A DNA stretch of 64,000 bases from Pararhizobium gei (GCF_029223885.1 NZ_CP119409.1:956001-1020000); one strand, 5' to 3'; numbered from the stretch's first letter, positions 1 to 8,946 are shown. A program made the numbers and translations. The notes: a model not told the origin generated them from the sequence alone.

Positions 1-1616
1 GATTTCTTCAAAATCTGCGCACCGAGGAGATCGATCAGTCCCGAACGCTCGGCCAAGGGAATGAAGATGTCCGGGCTGATGCTCTCCCCGGTCTCCGTAT
101 GCCACCGCGCCAATGCCTCGATACCACAAATCCTGCCGGAGGCGGCATCGATCAGCGGTTGAAAGGCCACGCCGATGTCCTGATTGTTGAGGGTTGCCCG
201 CAAAAGCCCCTCAAGTCGGGTCAATCGGGTCGTGTCCTCGTCGAAGCTGTTGTCGAACCCGACAGTGATGCCCCGTCCCAGCGCCTTGGCGCGATAAAGG
301 GCGGTATCGGCCCGGCGGATCAGCTCGCTTGCCTCGATCCGGCCAAAGGGTGAAACTGCCACCCCAACGCTGGCGCCGATTTCGATCGTTCGGTCACCGA
401 TCAGGAATTCCGTTGTAATGGCCTGTTGAATCTGTTGCCCGAGTTCTGTGTCATATGCCTGCGACGCGACTACTGCGAATTCGTCACCGCCCAGACGCGA
501 GATTACCGCGTCCTTCGGCAAACGATCGCGAAGCCTGTGTGCGACAGCGACGATCAGATCGTCACCCACCATGTGCCCCCAGGCGTCGTTCACCCCCTTG
601 AAGCCGTCGAGATCGATAAAGTAGAGCATTACCGGGAAATCACCGGACGCGGCGGCAGACAGGCTTGTTGCAATTTTCTCCAGCAGGCCCGCGCGGTTGA
701 ACAGGCCGGTCAAGGCGTCGTGCGATGCCCTGTCGCGCGATCGCTGCTCGCTTGCCTTGAGATTGAGGATCGTGAGTGCGCCAGCCGCCCCGATACCGCA
801 AAGGAACACGACAAGAAGAACGGCCGCAGCCTGCAGATCGCCTTTGACCCGTCCCAAACTTTCCGTGCCCGGAGCTTCGGAAGGCCATGCCGCGAAGGCA
901 ACCTTGTCGCCGGAGACATCCAGAAGGGCAACGTTCAGAAGACCTTGCGCCGGAAGGTCGGATAGCCGGAGACCAGGCAGGTTAAAAGTCTGGGATAGTT
1001 CCTCGATCAATTGCGGTGTGATCTGTTTGGCGAATACCAGAACATGAAGATCGTCGCCTTTTGCCGATGGCAGGGGTTCACTCGGCTGGATTGCCGCCGC
1101 GCCGATGATCGCCGTTCCACCAGGTGTGCGAACGAAGTGAACCGGGACCGGATCGTCCATTCCAGTCTGCCGCGCGGCATCAACAAGTGCATCGAATCCG
1201 CCGAAGAATTGGGATGGCTGATTTTGCATCGGTTCGCCGTCCCGGTAAGCCATGACAGGCTTGCCGCCGCGACCGATAACGGCGGCTGTATCGTAAAGCG
1301 GGTAGTCGGCGCTGACACTGCCCCAGGTCTCGATGCTCCAGTTCGGTCCGTTGGACGAGGTAACCTGATTATAGGCGTCGTCCCAATAGGCATTGTCGCG
1401 TAACGTCGCGCCTAGTTGTTTCGTCAGAGATTGCATCGCACTGTCGGCTGCATGCCGCGCGCGGTTGTCGTCGATCTCGTTTGCTGTGGCCGTCAACGTA
1501 CCGACAGCGCGTGCCACGAGGCCGCCCAGTATCGACGCCACGACAATAAATACGGAAGCGACGGCGACGACCGACAGCTGCCGTACATGGCTTGCCGAAA
1601 GGACGCGTTTTTGCAT
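1..1616 (-). CDS. CHASE4-GGDEF-EAL cyclic-di-GMP protein, 3' end outside the window
   Basis: The frame is open from an ATG at 1616 to the window edge, so the C-terminus is missing. Reading the minus strand gives an N-terminal membrane helix (about residues 12-36), a periplasmic CHASE4-like region (YWDDAYNQV motif), a second helix near residues 260-282, then a GGDEF domain with intact RLGGDEF near residue 375. An EAL domain begins with EALARW near residue 499. The GGDEF active site suggests diguanylate cyclase activity; the phosphodiesterase half cannot be judged because most of EAL is beyond the edge. It is probably an inner-membrane sensor that tunes c-di-GMP to an extracytoplasmic cue. There is no partner gene in the window. 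Domain identity is confident; ligand and net activity are unknown. Confidence 0.9.
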   Translation of the reverse strand, partial: MQKRVLSASHVRQLSVVAVASVFIVVASILGGLVARAVGTLTATANEIDDNRARHAADSAMQSLTKQLGATLRDNAYWDDAYNQVTSSNGPNWSIETWGSVSADYPLYDTAAVIGRGGKPVMAYRDGEPMQNQPSQFFGGFDALVDAARQTGMDDPVPVHFVRTPGGTAIIGAAAIQPSEPLPSAKGDDLHVLVFAKQITPQLIEELSQTFNLPGLRLSDLPAQGLLNVALLDVSGDKVAFAAWPSEAPGTESLGRVKGDLQAAAVLLVVFLCGIGAAGALTILNLKASEQRSRDRASHDALTGLFNRAGLLEKIATSLSAAASGDFPVMLYFIDLDGFKGVNDAWGHMVGDDLIVAVAHRLRDRLPKDAVISRLGGDEFAVVASQAYDTELGQQIQQAITTEFLIGDRTIEIGASVGVAVSPFGRIEASELIRRADTALYRAKALGRGITVGFDNSFDEDTTRLTRLEGLLRATLNNQDIGVAFQPLIDAASGRICGIEALARWHTETGESISPDIFIPLAERSGLIDLLGAQILKK

Positions 1617-1783
1617 TTCGAAACTCCGGCATGGATTGACCATGTTCCGTGACCTTGGAACTGCAGAAAGGCATCATGCCCCGCTCAGCGCTGCGGTTAC
1701 ATCCTAACAGCGACCCAATTAATTCTTCGTAGCTTGCTTTGTTCTATACCGGGACAGTTGCGAAAATACTTGGCTAACCGCCG

Positions 1784-2413
1784 TCAGATGTAGGGAGAGG
1801 CACAGAAGCGGCGGTGACCGCGAAACGAGCGGTAGGTATTGTCCTGCGCGTTGTAGGAGCGATACCGGTCGGAACACCATTGGACGTGCGCATCCTCGGT
1901 ATAGGCTGCTTCCGCGGCAAATTGCCGGTCTGGGGAAAGCTTGTCTTGCTCCGGTTCCGGGAGAGACACCACAACCGGCGGCTCACACCGGCGGCGGGGG
2001 CCGCTGTAGGGCTGGTAGCTGTTGTCGGAAGCGCGATAAGACCGATACCGTTCGCTGCACCACTCGATTCTCGCCAAATCCGGCTCGGCTGCGACGACGG
2101 CGGAGTTTCCCAATGTCTCGGTTTCGGACAGGGCTGCTTGCACGATCCGGTTGCCAAATACTGGATCCGGATTCCGCTTCGAGCTTAAGCTCGCGGTCTT
2201 TACATTTGGAACGTTCAGAGCCGGAAGGCGCTCGAAATTCTGTTTGCTTCGATCCACTTTCACAGGATGAGGGGTCCACAGTGAAGCGATATCGATATTC
2301 CTGAGACCTGTCGGCTCCCCTTCGGGCAGGAAAGACGAAACTGCACTGACGCTGCCAACGAATGCCGTCAGTGAAAACGCTATACCCAGCAAAGGTAGCA
2401 ATAGCTGTCTCAT
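1784..2413 (-). CDS. Secreted BA14K-family protein with two BA14K motifs
   Basis: A 209-residue protein with a clear signal peptide (hydrophobic residues 4-24, cleavage after SVSA). Two copies of the Cys-containing BA14K signature are visible: [19 protein letters not shown] near residue 118 and [19 protein letters not shown] near residue 179, each followed by a basic stretch and a second Cys. Family members were first described as an immunoreactive, lectin-like protein of Brucella and are common in Rhizobiales. Most have one copy, so the doubled motif is unusual. The product is expected in the periplasm or envelope. It is transcribed in the same direction as the small proteins above it. Function beyond family assignment is not known. 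Confidence 0.8.
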   Translation of the reverse strand: MRQLLLPLLGIAFSLTAFVGSVSAVSSFLPEGEPTGLRNIDIASLWTPHPVKVDRSKQNFERLPALNVPNVKTASLSSKRNPDPVFGNRIVQAALSETETLGNSAVVAAEPDLARIEWCSERYRSYRASDNSYQPYSGPRRRCEPPVVVSLPEPEQDKLSPDRQFAAEAAYTEDAHVQWCSDRYRSYNAQDNTYRSFRGHRRFCASPYI

Positions 2414-2440
2414 GGTTTTTTCCTTGCGTTTCGAAACGGG

Positions 2441-2641
2441 TCAGATTGCAATTTTTGATTGTATGAATGCCAAATGTTCTTTGATGTAGATGTCACCGCC
2501 CGGCGTGCTGAGCCGCGTATGCTTGCTGTCATCGACGGGATAAATGCCGATCACCTGAGCGAAGTTGACGTAGATTTTCTCATCGTCCCTGGTTGTTAGT
2601 TCGACCCAGCTTGCTCCATCTCCATAAGGGTGCTTCATCAC
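2441..2641 (-). CDS. Small conserved hypothetical protein (66 aa)
   Basis: A 66-residue soluble protein. It reads as a compact beta-rich fold with alternating hydrophobic residues (WVELTTRDDEKIYVNF, then a second strand pair ending GGDIYIKEHL). The pattern of a short strand, a YVNF-like turn and a C-terminal IKEHLAFIQSKI helix faintly resembles the small FlbD-type domain, but the similarity is too weak to name. It lies between the BA14K gene (27 nt downstream) and a 56-residue membrane protein (9 nt upstream), suggesting one transcript. No catalytic or metal-binding residues stand out. Confidence 0.55.
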   Translation of the reverse strand: MMKHPYGDGASWVELTTRDDEKIYVNFAQVIGIYPVDDSKHTRLSTPGGDIYIKEHLAFIQSKIAI

Positions 2642-2650
2642 GATCGCCCC

Positions 2651-2821
2651 TCACCCTTGAACTGCGACAGTCGCCGCCGCCGGCACGAAGACCTTGGATC
2701 GCTGGGGATTGGTGGCTGACCCGGATGCGATAAACAGGCAGATCACGACAATCGCCAATACCGCGCAAAGAAGCGGGCGGGCGATAGGGAGATCGGTCTT
2801 TGCAGATTGGTCGTAAGACAT
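2651..2821 (-). CDS. Small single-pass membrane protein (56 aa)
   Basis: An ATG at 2821 opens a 56-residue frame found by reading the gap. It has a short polar N-terminus (MSYDQSAKTDLP), one hydrophobic helix of about 20 residues (LLCAVLAIVVICLFIASG) and a short tail ending VAVQG. It ends 9 nt before the 66-residue protein gene, consistent with an operon. The single-helix layout is typical of small rhizobial envelope proteins of unknown function. Not recognised as a named family; moderately sure it is real because of the sharp helix and the tight spacing. Confidence 0.5.
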   Translation of the reverse strand: MSYDQSAKTDLPIARPLLCAVLAIVVICLFIASGSATNPQRSKVFVPAAATVAVQG

Positions 2822-2896
2822 TGTCCGGGCTCTTCTTCACATGTTTGCTTTTTTTGGAAAGGACCGAGGCAGGCTGTGCGCCTGCCTCGCCTCGTC

Positions 2897-2971
2897 TCAG
2901 GCTAAGCCGATGAACGAGAGGATCACCGCGATGATGACGACAGCGCCAACCAACCAGATCAAGCTGTTCAT
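2897..2971 (-). CDS. Tiny membrane protein (24 aa)
   Basis: A 24-residue frame beginning MNSLIWLVGAVV and ending SFIGLA, almost entirely one membrane helix. The ATG at 2971 is preceded by GGAGATACAAA, a good Shine-Dalgarno at proper spacing. Peptides of this length and pattern recur in Rhizobiaceae, often beside stress or envelope genes; their role is unknown. It lies in the same orientation as its neighbours. Confidence 0.5.
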   Translation of the reverse strand: MNSLIWLVGAVVIIAVILSFIGLA

Positions 2972-3027
2972 TTTGTATCTCCTTTATCGAGCGGAGAGAC
3001 AAATCACCCCGCAACCCAGTCGTTTTT

Positions 3028-3423
3028 TTACTGAATGACCTGGACAACGTTTCGGGTGCCGGGATCGACGATCACCCGCTGCTCGTTAACGACGGTGTAC
3101 GAGTAACGCGGATCCTCGGCGACCGGCACGAGGACAACGTCCTGCGGCAGAGGTTTGCCGACGACGATCGGCTGCTCGATGACGACCGACTGCTGAACCG
3201 GCTGCTCGCGAACATAGGTGACGACCTTTTCCGGCGGCGGATCGATGGCGGTACCCACCGCAGCACCGACAACCCCGCCGACGGCTGCGCCGACCGGTCC
3301 GCCAACGATGGCGCCGGTGACGGCTCCGCCCGCCGCTCCCTGAACTGTGCTTTCCTGTGCGGATGCGATCCCCGTGAGGGAGACGAAGACGACAGCGCCT
3401 GCGGCAATCAACTTGATAGTCAT
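3028..3423 (-). CDS. DUF1236-type secreted protein with glycine-zipper segment
   Basis: A 131-residue protein with signal peptide MTIKLIAAGAVVFVSLTGIASA. It is followed by a Gly/Ala-rich segment of GxxxG steps (residues about 30-60: GGAVTGAIVGGPVGAAVGG) that could insert in or oligomerise at a membrane. The C-terminal part (residues about 70-131, ending YTVVNEQRVIVDPGTRNVVQVIQ) matches the DUF1236 pattern seen repeatedly in rhizobial periplasmic proteins. An AGGAG-like site precedes the ATG. Function is unknown; envelope location is inferred from the signal peptide. Confidence 0.75.
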   Translation of the reverse strand: MTIKLIAAGAVVFVSLTGIASAQESTVQGAAGGAVTGAIVGGPVGAAVGGVVGAAVGTAIDPPPEKVVTYVREQPVQQSVVIEQPIVVGKPLPQDVVLVPVAEDPRYSYTVVNEQRVIVDPGTRNVVQVIQ

Positions 3424-3698
3424 GGTCTACTCCTTTTCGAATGTTATTTCCGGGACCAAAACGCCGGTCATCAATGGCTGTTCCGCTCAAAACTGCCGAT
3501 TGGCGCCGACCAGGCCCTTTGCCTTTCACGCATAGGACTAAGGTCCAGTTTCGGATTTTCAGAAGTCCGGCTGCGCGGTGACAGTGAAACTGCGGGGTTG
3601 GATTTTGCGTTGCTCTTTTCCGCAGCCGTGGCTTTATAATGAGCGGGCTGGGAATGCAGTCAGCGAATGACACGGATGGTTCACTACTCGGAGAGATC

Positions 3699-4184
3699 AT
3701 GGTCTCGCGTCGGAGCCCAGCCTACAAAATCCTATTATTTCTGTTAACGCTCTCGGCTTCAGCCTTACCTCTCAGGCTGGACCTGCAGGGTCACGCCTTC
3801 CCATCGGAAATCGCCGCCTTGGCAAAAGATGGTGGAAAAGGTGGAGGAAACGGCAATGGCGGCGGGAATGGGAACGGCGGTGGGAACGGGAATGGTGGTG
3901 GGAATGCTGGCGGCGGAAACAAAGGCGATAACGGTGAAGGCAATGCCGGCAGCAATGGCAATGGGTCAGGCAAGTCGAGCGACGCCAGGGGGAAGGGCAA
4001 AGACAAGGCTGGAACCTCCCGGCAAGTGTCGGTCCAAGGGGGCGCGATCGAGGTTCGCCACGTGGATGGCATCGTCGAATCGCTGAGAGGTAGCCGCTAC
4101 ATCATGAAGGACGGAAAAGGGCGTATCATCATCAGTCGCAAGGCAACCGCCGCCGATCGCAGGCGTCTGTCCTCATTCAGGTAA
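3699..4184 (+). CDS. Secreted Gly/Asn-repeat protein (161 aa)
   Basis: The start at 3699 is chosen because GGAGAGATC precedes it and the following MVSRRSPAYKILLFLLTLSASALP reads as a signal peptide; an in-frame ATG 60 nt upstream lacks these. Residues about 43-75 are a low-complexity run of GGGNGNG units. Residues about 85-108 are Lys/Ser/Gly-rich, and the last 50 residues (QVSVQGGAIEVRHVDGIVES onward) look folded and basic. The repeat may form a flexible linker. The last 12 nt overlap the convergent regulator gene. The family is not recognised; a secreted or surface role is inference. Confidence 0.6.
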   Translation: MVSRRSPAYKILLFLLTLSASALPLRLDLQGHAFPSEIAALAKDGGKGGGNGNGGGNGNGGGNGNGGGNAGGGNKGDNGEGNAGSNGNGSGKSSDARGKGKDKAGTSRQVSVQGGAIEVRHVDGIVESLRGSRYIMKDGKGRIIISRKATAADRRRLSSFR

Positions 4185-4859
4185 GTGCGACCATGCCGTA
4201 GCCACCTGCGGCCGGTTCAAGGACATGTTCATGAAAATCATGGCGGCTTCCGTGCGGTTCGTGGCGCCGAGCTTGACGAAAATACTCGTCAGATGATGTT
4301 TTACCGTCTTTTCATGCACATCGAGCTTCAGGGCGATCCGTTTATTGCTGAGGCCGGCTGCAACGAGTTGCAGTACACCGTGTTCCCGCGCCGTCAGATC
4401 CGCCAGAGGGTTCCTGTTTGCCGCATCGGTTTGACGCGTTGCCAGGGATGACAGCAACCGGGCTGAGAGCGAAGGCGAAACATACGTCTCGCCGGCGCCG
4501 ACCGTCCGCACGATTTCGGCAAGCGTTTCGGAACCCACGCCCTTGAGAACATAGGCCTTGGCGCCCTTGTTCAGCGCGGCCAGCACATCGTCGCTCGCTT
4601 CAGAAACGGTGAGCATGACGATCTTCTGGGCGGGTGCTACATCGAGTATGGGAGAGATGGCGTTCAATCCACCGCCCGGCATGGAGATATCCATCAGCAG
4701 AATATCGGGTTGCAAATCGGCGCAGAGCCTTATCGCATCGTCTCGGCTGCTGCCCTGGCCGACGACTTCGAAACCGTCGACCTCGGACAAAATACGCATG
4801 ACGCCCTCCCTGAAAAGCGGATGATCGTCCACGATCGCTATGGTCAGATTTTTTGTCAT
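4173..4859 (-). CDS. NarL/FixJ-family response regulator
   Basis: A 228-residue protein with an N-terminal receiver domain (acidic pair D11-D12, phospho-acceptor D57 in LLMDISMP, Lys in KAYVLKG). The C-terminal LuxR-type helix-turn-helix lies at about residues 152-215 (LTAREHGVLQLVAAGLSNKRIA and KTVKHHLTSIFVKLG). It is a DNA-binding transcription factor activated by phosphorylation. Its ATG overlaps the stop of the upstream kinase gene by 4 nt (ATGA), so the two are translationally coupled and form a cognate pair. Its 3' end overlaps the convergent Gly/Asn protein gene by 12 nt. Targets are not evident. Confidence 0.93.
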   Translation of the reverse strand: MTKNLTIAIVDDHPLFREGVMRILSEVDGFEVVGQGSSRDDAIRLCADLQPDILLMDISMPGGGLNAISPILDVAPAQKIVMLTVSEASDDVLAALNKGAKAYVLKGVGSETLAEIVRTVGAGETYVSPSLSARLLSSLATRQTDAANRNPLADLTAREHGVLQLVAAGLSNKRIALKLDVHEKTVKHHLTSIFVKLGATNRTEAAMIFMNMSLNRPQVATAWSHLPE

Positions 4860-6268
4860 GCTGCCTCAAGTTCTCTCGTGTCGAGCGACATGGTCACGAC
4901 GGTGCCGTCTGCCGAAGTCGACAGATCGAACCGTCCTCCGAGGCTTTCGACCCGTTCCCGAAGCCCCGCAAGGCCGAGGCTTTCCTGTCCGATCCGATCA
5001 GGATCGAAACCCGGTCCTCCGTCTCTGACTTCAACAAGAATGCGGCCATTCTCGATGCTCTGCGTGACACGCTGTGCGACGCCGCCGCCGTGCCGAAAAC
5101 CATTGTTCAAGGCTTCCTGGACAAAGCGGAAGACGCATATTTTCGTCGTTACCGACAAGGGCTGTGGCGCATGGGAAAATTGCAGATCGACACGGGTGCC
5201 AGTGCGCTGTTCGTGCGCTTGTACAACGCGCATCAGCACGTCGTTTATTCCAGCGGCCTCGATCTGCGGAAGCACGAGCCCGGTGCAAAGATTGCGGATG
5301 TCCTGCATCGCTTCGTCGAGAATGGCCTTGATCGCTGAGATTTCCTCCTCTCTTTCCGCCGGCGCAAGATTTCCTTTCTTCAGGTACGGACTGTCGATCC
5401 GCAGCGCAGCCAGTGCCAACAACTGCGCTGGTCCGTCATGCAGGTCGGCGCCGATGCGTCGGAGATAACGTTCGTTGAGCGCGGATGTTCGCTGGGAGGC
5501 CCGCTGGACACGCGCGCGCAACACTTCGTTCTGCGATAGCAAGTCCGAGAGTTCGCCGATGCGTTCCTTGAGGTTCTGCCTTTGGCTATCGATGACACGG
5601 CTGCCACGAAACACGAGGGCCGAGAGGGATAGGAAGAAGCAGATGGTAAATCCAAAAATGGCAAGCCAGCTGATCCGCCGCGCGTGATTGAGGCTGTGCT
5701 GGAAATCGTCGGCAACCTCGTAGAATTCGGATACCGCAACCACTTCGCCCGACCACGGCTGAAGAACCGGATTGTAGATCTCCAGCAGAGGCTGCCCGCT
5801 GTCCCGTTCGGCGGAACTGTCGATATCATCGAGTTGATCGAATTCCGCGACGATCTTTCCTGTGAAGGCCGTTCGCAGATCCTCGCTAAGCTCGAATTTC
5901 CGGCCCATCAGGTTCTTGTCGTTGGAGTAAAGGATCGTTCCGTCCTTGCGCCACAACTTGAAGGTCATCAGCCGCTCGCTCAAAGCCCCTTGAGACAATG
6001 TTTCGTCGAGGGCCTGGATCACACCCTCGCCGAGCTCTTGGCTGGACTGCATGTCAGGGAGAAGCGGCGCGATAATGCTATCGACGTACAGCGCTGTCGA
6101 TGCTGCGGAGTTTTGCGTAACGGCCCGTTCGATCACCATACCCACGGCGGCGCCGACACCAATGGCAGCCACAAACGAAATCAGTCCTCCGGAAAGCAGA
6201 AACTGCCATGCCAAGGATCGCGCATTCCAGCGGTCGAGCAGTCCGAAAAAGTGCACAGACCTACCCAT
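4856..6268 (-). CDS. NarX/DegS-type sensor histidine kinase
   Basis: A membrane histidine kinase of the HisKA_3 class. From the first ATG (6268; an in-frame TTG at 6331 is an alternative) it has a membrane helix (SGGLISFVAAIGVGAAVGMVI) and an extracytoplasmic sensor region of about 150 residues. A second helix (WLAIFGFTICFFLSLSALVF) and a coiled linker follow. The dimerisation/phosphotransfer motif is LRRIGADLHDGPAQLLAL, with His as acceptor, and the HATPase_c domain ends in the G box GLAGLRERV. It should phosphorylate the coupled NarL-type regulator. The sensed signal is unknown; the sensor region shows no Cys cluster or nitrate P-box that I can recognise. Confidence 0.9.
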   Translation of the reverse strand: MGRSVHFFGLLDRWNARSLAWQFLLSGGLISFVAAIGVGAAVGMVIERAVTQNSAASTALYVDSIIAPLLPDMQSSQELGEGVIQALDETLSQGALSERLMTFKLWRKDGTILYSNDKNLMGRKFELSEDLRTAFTGKIVAEFDQLDDIDSSAERDSGQPLLEIYNPVLQPWSGEVVAVSEFYEVADDFQHSLNHARRISWLAIFGFTICFFLSLSALVFRGSRVIDSQRQNLKERIGELSDLLSQNEVLRARVQRASQRTSALNERYLRRIGADLHDGPAQLLALAALRIDSPYLKKGNLAPAEREEEISAIKAILDEAMQDIRNLCTGLVLPQIEAAGINDVLMRVVQAHEQRTGTRVDLQFSHAPQPLSVTTKICVFRFVQEALNNGFRHGGGVAQRVTQSIENGRILVEVRDGGPGFDPDRIGQESLGLAGLRERVESLGGRFDLSTSADGTVVTMSLDTRELEAA

Positions 6269-6463
6269 GCCGATTGTAAAGTTTCCCGTCGCCGCAACTC
6301 TTTGAGCGTAAAAATGTTCCCTTTGAACCAAGGGAATCTGGTAGATGTTGCAGTGCCGACGGAGCTACCTGCGGCAAACATCCAACCGTCGGGATTGATA
6401 TTTATCTCGGCAAAAGGCCGACGTTAATACACTGGCCGACCGATCTCGCCATCTTCGAAAGAC

Positions 6464-6994
6464 ATGTCAATGACCCTCTACAGTCTGGACGGAATATCGC
6501 CCTCCTTGCCTTCGGGCTTCGTCTGGATCGCGCCGACAAGTCATGTCATCGGCGCCGTGCATCTTGGCGAAAATGTCGGTATCTGGTTCGGTGCCGTGCT
6601 GCGTGGCGACAACGAACCCATCACCATCGGTGCCGGCACGAATATTCAGGAGATGACCATGGTCCACACCGACCCGGGCTATCCGGTAACGCTCGGTGAA
6701 GGCTGCACCATCGGCCATAGGGCAATTCTTCACGGCTGCACGATCGGCGACAATTCGCTGGTGGGCATGGGGGCAACAATTCTGAACGGTGCGAAAATCG
6801 GACGGAATTGCCTGATCGGCGCCGGAGCGCTGGTCACGGAAAACAGGGTCATACCCGATAACAGTCTGGTCGTTGGAGCGCCGGGGAAGGTCGTCCGCGA
6901 ACTGGACGATGCAGCAGTTGAAAAACTGCGCATCTCGGCCGAAAACTACGTTCGCAATGCCCGGCGCTTCTCCAAAGGTTTGAAAGCCCAGTGA
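6464..6994 (+). CDS. Gamma-class carbonic anhydrase-like hexapeptide protein
   Basis: A 176-residue left-handed beta-helix protein built of hexapeptide repeats ([32 protein letters not shown], and so on), with a C-terminal helix. Three His residues at the family's zinc positions are visible: MVHTD, TIGHR and ILHGC. The length fits the YrdA/CaiE/PaaY group, trimers that bind a metal between subunits; some hydrate CO2 and others have no proven activity. It stands alone, with a divergent promoter gap to the kinase gene and a convergent terminator shared with the next gene. Fold and metal site are confident; substrate is not. Confidence 0.85.
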   Translation: MSMTLYSLDGISPSLPSGFVWIAPTSHVIGAVHLGENVGIWFGAVLRGDNEPITIGAGTNIQEMTMVHTDPGYPVTLGEGCTIGHRAILHGCTIGDNSLVGMGATILNGAKIGRNCLIGAGALVTENRVIPDNSLVVGAPGKVVRELDDAAVEKLRISAENYVRNARRFSKGLKAQ

Positions 6995-7013
6995 AATGGA
7001 TCGTCCCCGGGAA

Positions 7014-7039
7014 AAGCCGGCCAAAATAACGGCCGGCTT
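7014..7039 (-). terminator. Hairpin terminator between convergent genes
   Basis: A 9-bp perfect stem AAGCCGGCC/GGCCGGCTT with an 8-nt loop. On the minus strand it is followed by a short T run, so it best serves the PNPOx-like gene that ends 11 nt away. It may also stop plus-strand transcripts from the carbonic anhydrase-like gene. Confidence 0.7.
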
Positions 7040-7049
7040 GCGCTGCTTG

Positions 7050-7538
7050 CTAAAGTTCGACCTTCGCATTGTCGCCCATGTCGGGCCGCGTACCTGAAAC
7101 CGCAGCAGCGAACATCTTGATGTAGCTGACGACCGTGCCCGGACTATCCCAGTATTCGGCGGCTTGCGGTTCCACCTTGAGGATACGGATGGAGGGATCG
7201 TCCGCATTATCCCACCAGGCTTTTGACGGTGTCGAGAAGAGATCCCTGATTTTCTCGCGGTCGTTCGAAACGGTGGCTCTCCCGCTGACCGAAACATATT
7301 TCTGGCCTTTGGAATCGGCGAATGCGAGGCAAACTTCCGGCTCCCGCTCGATCTCGTCGTCCTTATGGCTTTCGACATCTGTCAGGAAATAAACCGCATT
7401 TTCCATTCGCTCGACATGGGCGGCCATTGGTCTCGCACGCAATTCACCGCTTTCGGAACGGGTCGTCAGCATGCAGAACACGATCTTCTCCATGAGATCG
7501 TAAGCGCGTGTTGCATCGTCGGTATGATTCTGTGTCAC
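7050..7538 (-). CDS. Pyridoxamine 5'-phosphate oxidase-fold general stress protein
   Basis: A 162-residue protein of the split-barrel flavin/heme-binding group, close to general stress protein 26. Typical features are the opening strand KIVFCMLTT, RARPMAAH, the central VYFLTDVESHKDDEI, VCLAFADSKGQKYVSVSG and a C-terminal WWDNADDPSIRILKV. These proteins bind FMN or F420-like cofactors and are usually induced by stress; the substrate is not known here. It is a single gene ending at a hairpin. The ATG has a GGGAGAATGCCGTG-like upstream element, a moderate ribosome site. Confidence 0.85.
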   Translation of the reverse strand: MTQNHTDDATRAYDLMEKIVFCMLTTRSESGELRARPMAAHVERMENAVYFLTDVESHKDDEIEREPEVCLAFADSKGQKYVSVSGRATVSNDREKIRDLFSTPSKAWWDNADDPSIRILKVEPQAAEYWDSPGTVVSYIKMFAAAVSGTRPDMGDNAKVEL

Positions 7539-7714
7539 GGCATTCTCCCTTTTTGTCGGCTGGGAAACACGTCAAACGGCGTATAGTTCCTTTGGCCGGT
7601 CTGATCCGCCTTCCTTGGGATGCCGACATAAGACAGTCGATATTGCCGCCAGCGAAAGCCGACGGATGCGAGCGCACCCCGGAATGGATCATCCCTGCAC
7701 CGATTCGAACGGTG

Positions 7715-7984
7715 CTAATCGAAGCCGAAAAAATCGTCTTTGATAACGTCACGTCGGATCAGGGTGAGCGATCGATCCGGCTCGATCCTGTAGGTTTCAA
7801 TTGCCTGACGTCCATATTCATCGGTGATTTGATTGGTGAAGGTACTGCCGACCGGCGCTTTGGTCAGCTTGGTCCGCGGCTGATGCCCACCATAGGTGAT
7901 GCTGCCCGGGATGGGTCGAACCTCTGCCGCCGTGCAGGCGCTGAGGGCAAAAGCTGCGGACCAGATGAGAATTATGGTTTTCAT
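7715..7984 (-). CDS. Small lipoprotein (89 aa)
   Basis: An ATG at 7984 preceded by GGAGTCGTTTCC opens an 89-residue frame with a lipoprotein signal: MKTIILIWSAAFALSAC, with Cys 17 as the lipidation residue. The mature part is polar (GSITYGGHQPRTKL, GSTFTNQITDEYGRQAIETY) and ends DDFFGFD. It probably sits in the outer or inner membrane leaflet facing the periplasm. A longer in-frame reading upstream has no start signals and overlaps the neighbouring gene, so it was discarded. Family not recognised. Confidence 0.65.
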   Translation of the reverse strand: MKTIILIWSAAFALSACTAAEVRPIPGSITYGGHQPRTKLTKAPVGSTFTNQITDEYGRQAIETYRIEPDRSLTLIRRDVIKDDFFGFD

Positions 7985-8133
7985 GGAAACGACTCCTTGC
8001 ATCAGCGCGGTCACGGCAGATGGAAATGCGATGCAGCGTGTTCCTGTGCCGAACTGTACCGGAGCAGACTTGTTCCATTGCGCCTTTAGCTCGCGGCATT
8101 TGCAATTGCCGCGGGGCCAAGGGTCGGATGGTG

Positions 8134-8946
8134 TCAAACCGGCAGAACGGCCGACGCTTCTCGCATCAGGCTCATGAGATGCCCCTCGCCGGTACCCCAG
8201 ATGATCGTTGCGAGCATCCACAAGGCCATCGCGACCATCATGACGTTCTCGGTCAGAGACACGAAGCCCAGCGGCACATTGCTGCTGCCGCCGACGCAGG
8301 CGCATTTCAGTTCCCGTTTGTCGATATAGACGGCTTTGAAGACGGAGACGGCGCCGATGGTTCCAATGAACAGCGCAACGGGGATGGACAGCCAGTTGAG
8401 CGTTCCCGCGATCATCAGGATTCCTGCCCCGGCTTCCGCGAAAGGGTAGATATAGCCATAGCGCACCCATCGTTTGGCGAGCAGATCGTAGTTGAGGAAC
8501 ATCGTTGAGAAGGTTTCGATATTCTGAAGCTTCAAAATGGCGAGTACGGCCATGCTGAAGGCGATGAACCACTCGCCGGCACGAAAGGTCAAAATTGTGC
8601 CGTAAGCGGCATAGCTGGTGGCAAGGGCCATCAGGGCCGTCACCGCGAACACGGCAATGACGGGGCGATAGCTGACGGCCTTCGGATCGTGCACCACCTT
8701 GCCGAAGTGCCGGCGCAGGTCGTCATAACCACCGATCCTCTGGCCGCCGATAAACGTCTGCGGCGTCGTCTTGACATTGTGCTGCGCCTTGAAAGCGTCG
8801 GTTTCTTCGCGCGAGGTCAGCCAGCGATCCTCCACCGTGTAGCCCTTCCGCTCGAGAAGGTCCTTTGCTTTCAGGCCGTAAGGGCAGACATGGCTGTCCA
8901 TCACCATCCGATGAAGGGTGGCTTTCTTGGAGACATTGTCGAGCAT
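8134..8946 (-). CDS. Glutaredoxin-MauE/DoxX fusion membrane protein
   Basis: A 270-residue fusion. Residues 10-85 are a glutaredoxin domain with a single-Cys CPYG active site at 21-24 and the TPQTFIGGQRIGGYDDL glutathione-binding block. Residues about 95-255 form four or more membrane helices of MauE/DoxX type with a cytosolic or periplasmic Cys pair C215/C217 (KCACVGGSSNVPLG). MauE-like proteins are linked to disulfide chemistry, so this likely passes reducing or oxidising equivalents across the inner membrane. The gene diverges from a MerR regulator and has a MerR-type promoter, suggesting induction by a thiol-reactive metal or oxidant. The substrate is unknown. Confidence 0.82.
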   Translation of the reverse strand: MLDNVSKKATLHRMVMDSHVCPYGLKAKDLLERKGYTVEDRWLTSREETDAFKAQHNVKTTPQTFIGGQRIGGYDDLRRHFGKVVHDPKAVSYRPVIAVFAVTALMALATSYAAYGTILTFRAGEWFIAFSMAVLAILKLQNIETFSTMFLNYDLLAKRWVRYGYIYPFAEAGAGILMIAGTLNWLSIPVALFIGTIGAVSVFKAVYIDKRELKCACVGGSSNVPLGFVSLTENVMMVAMALWMLATIIWGTGEGHLMSLMREASAVLPV

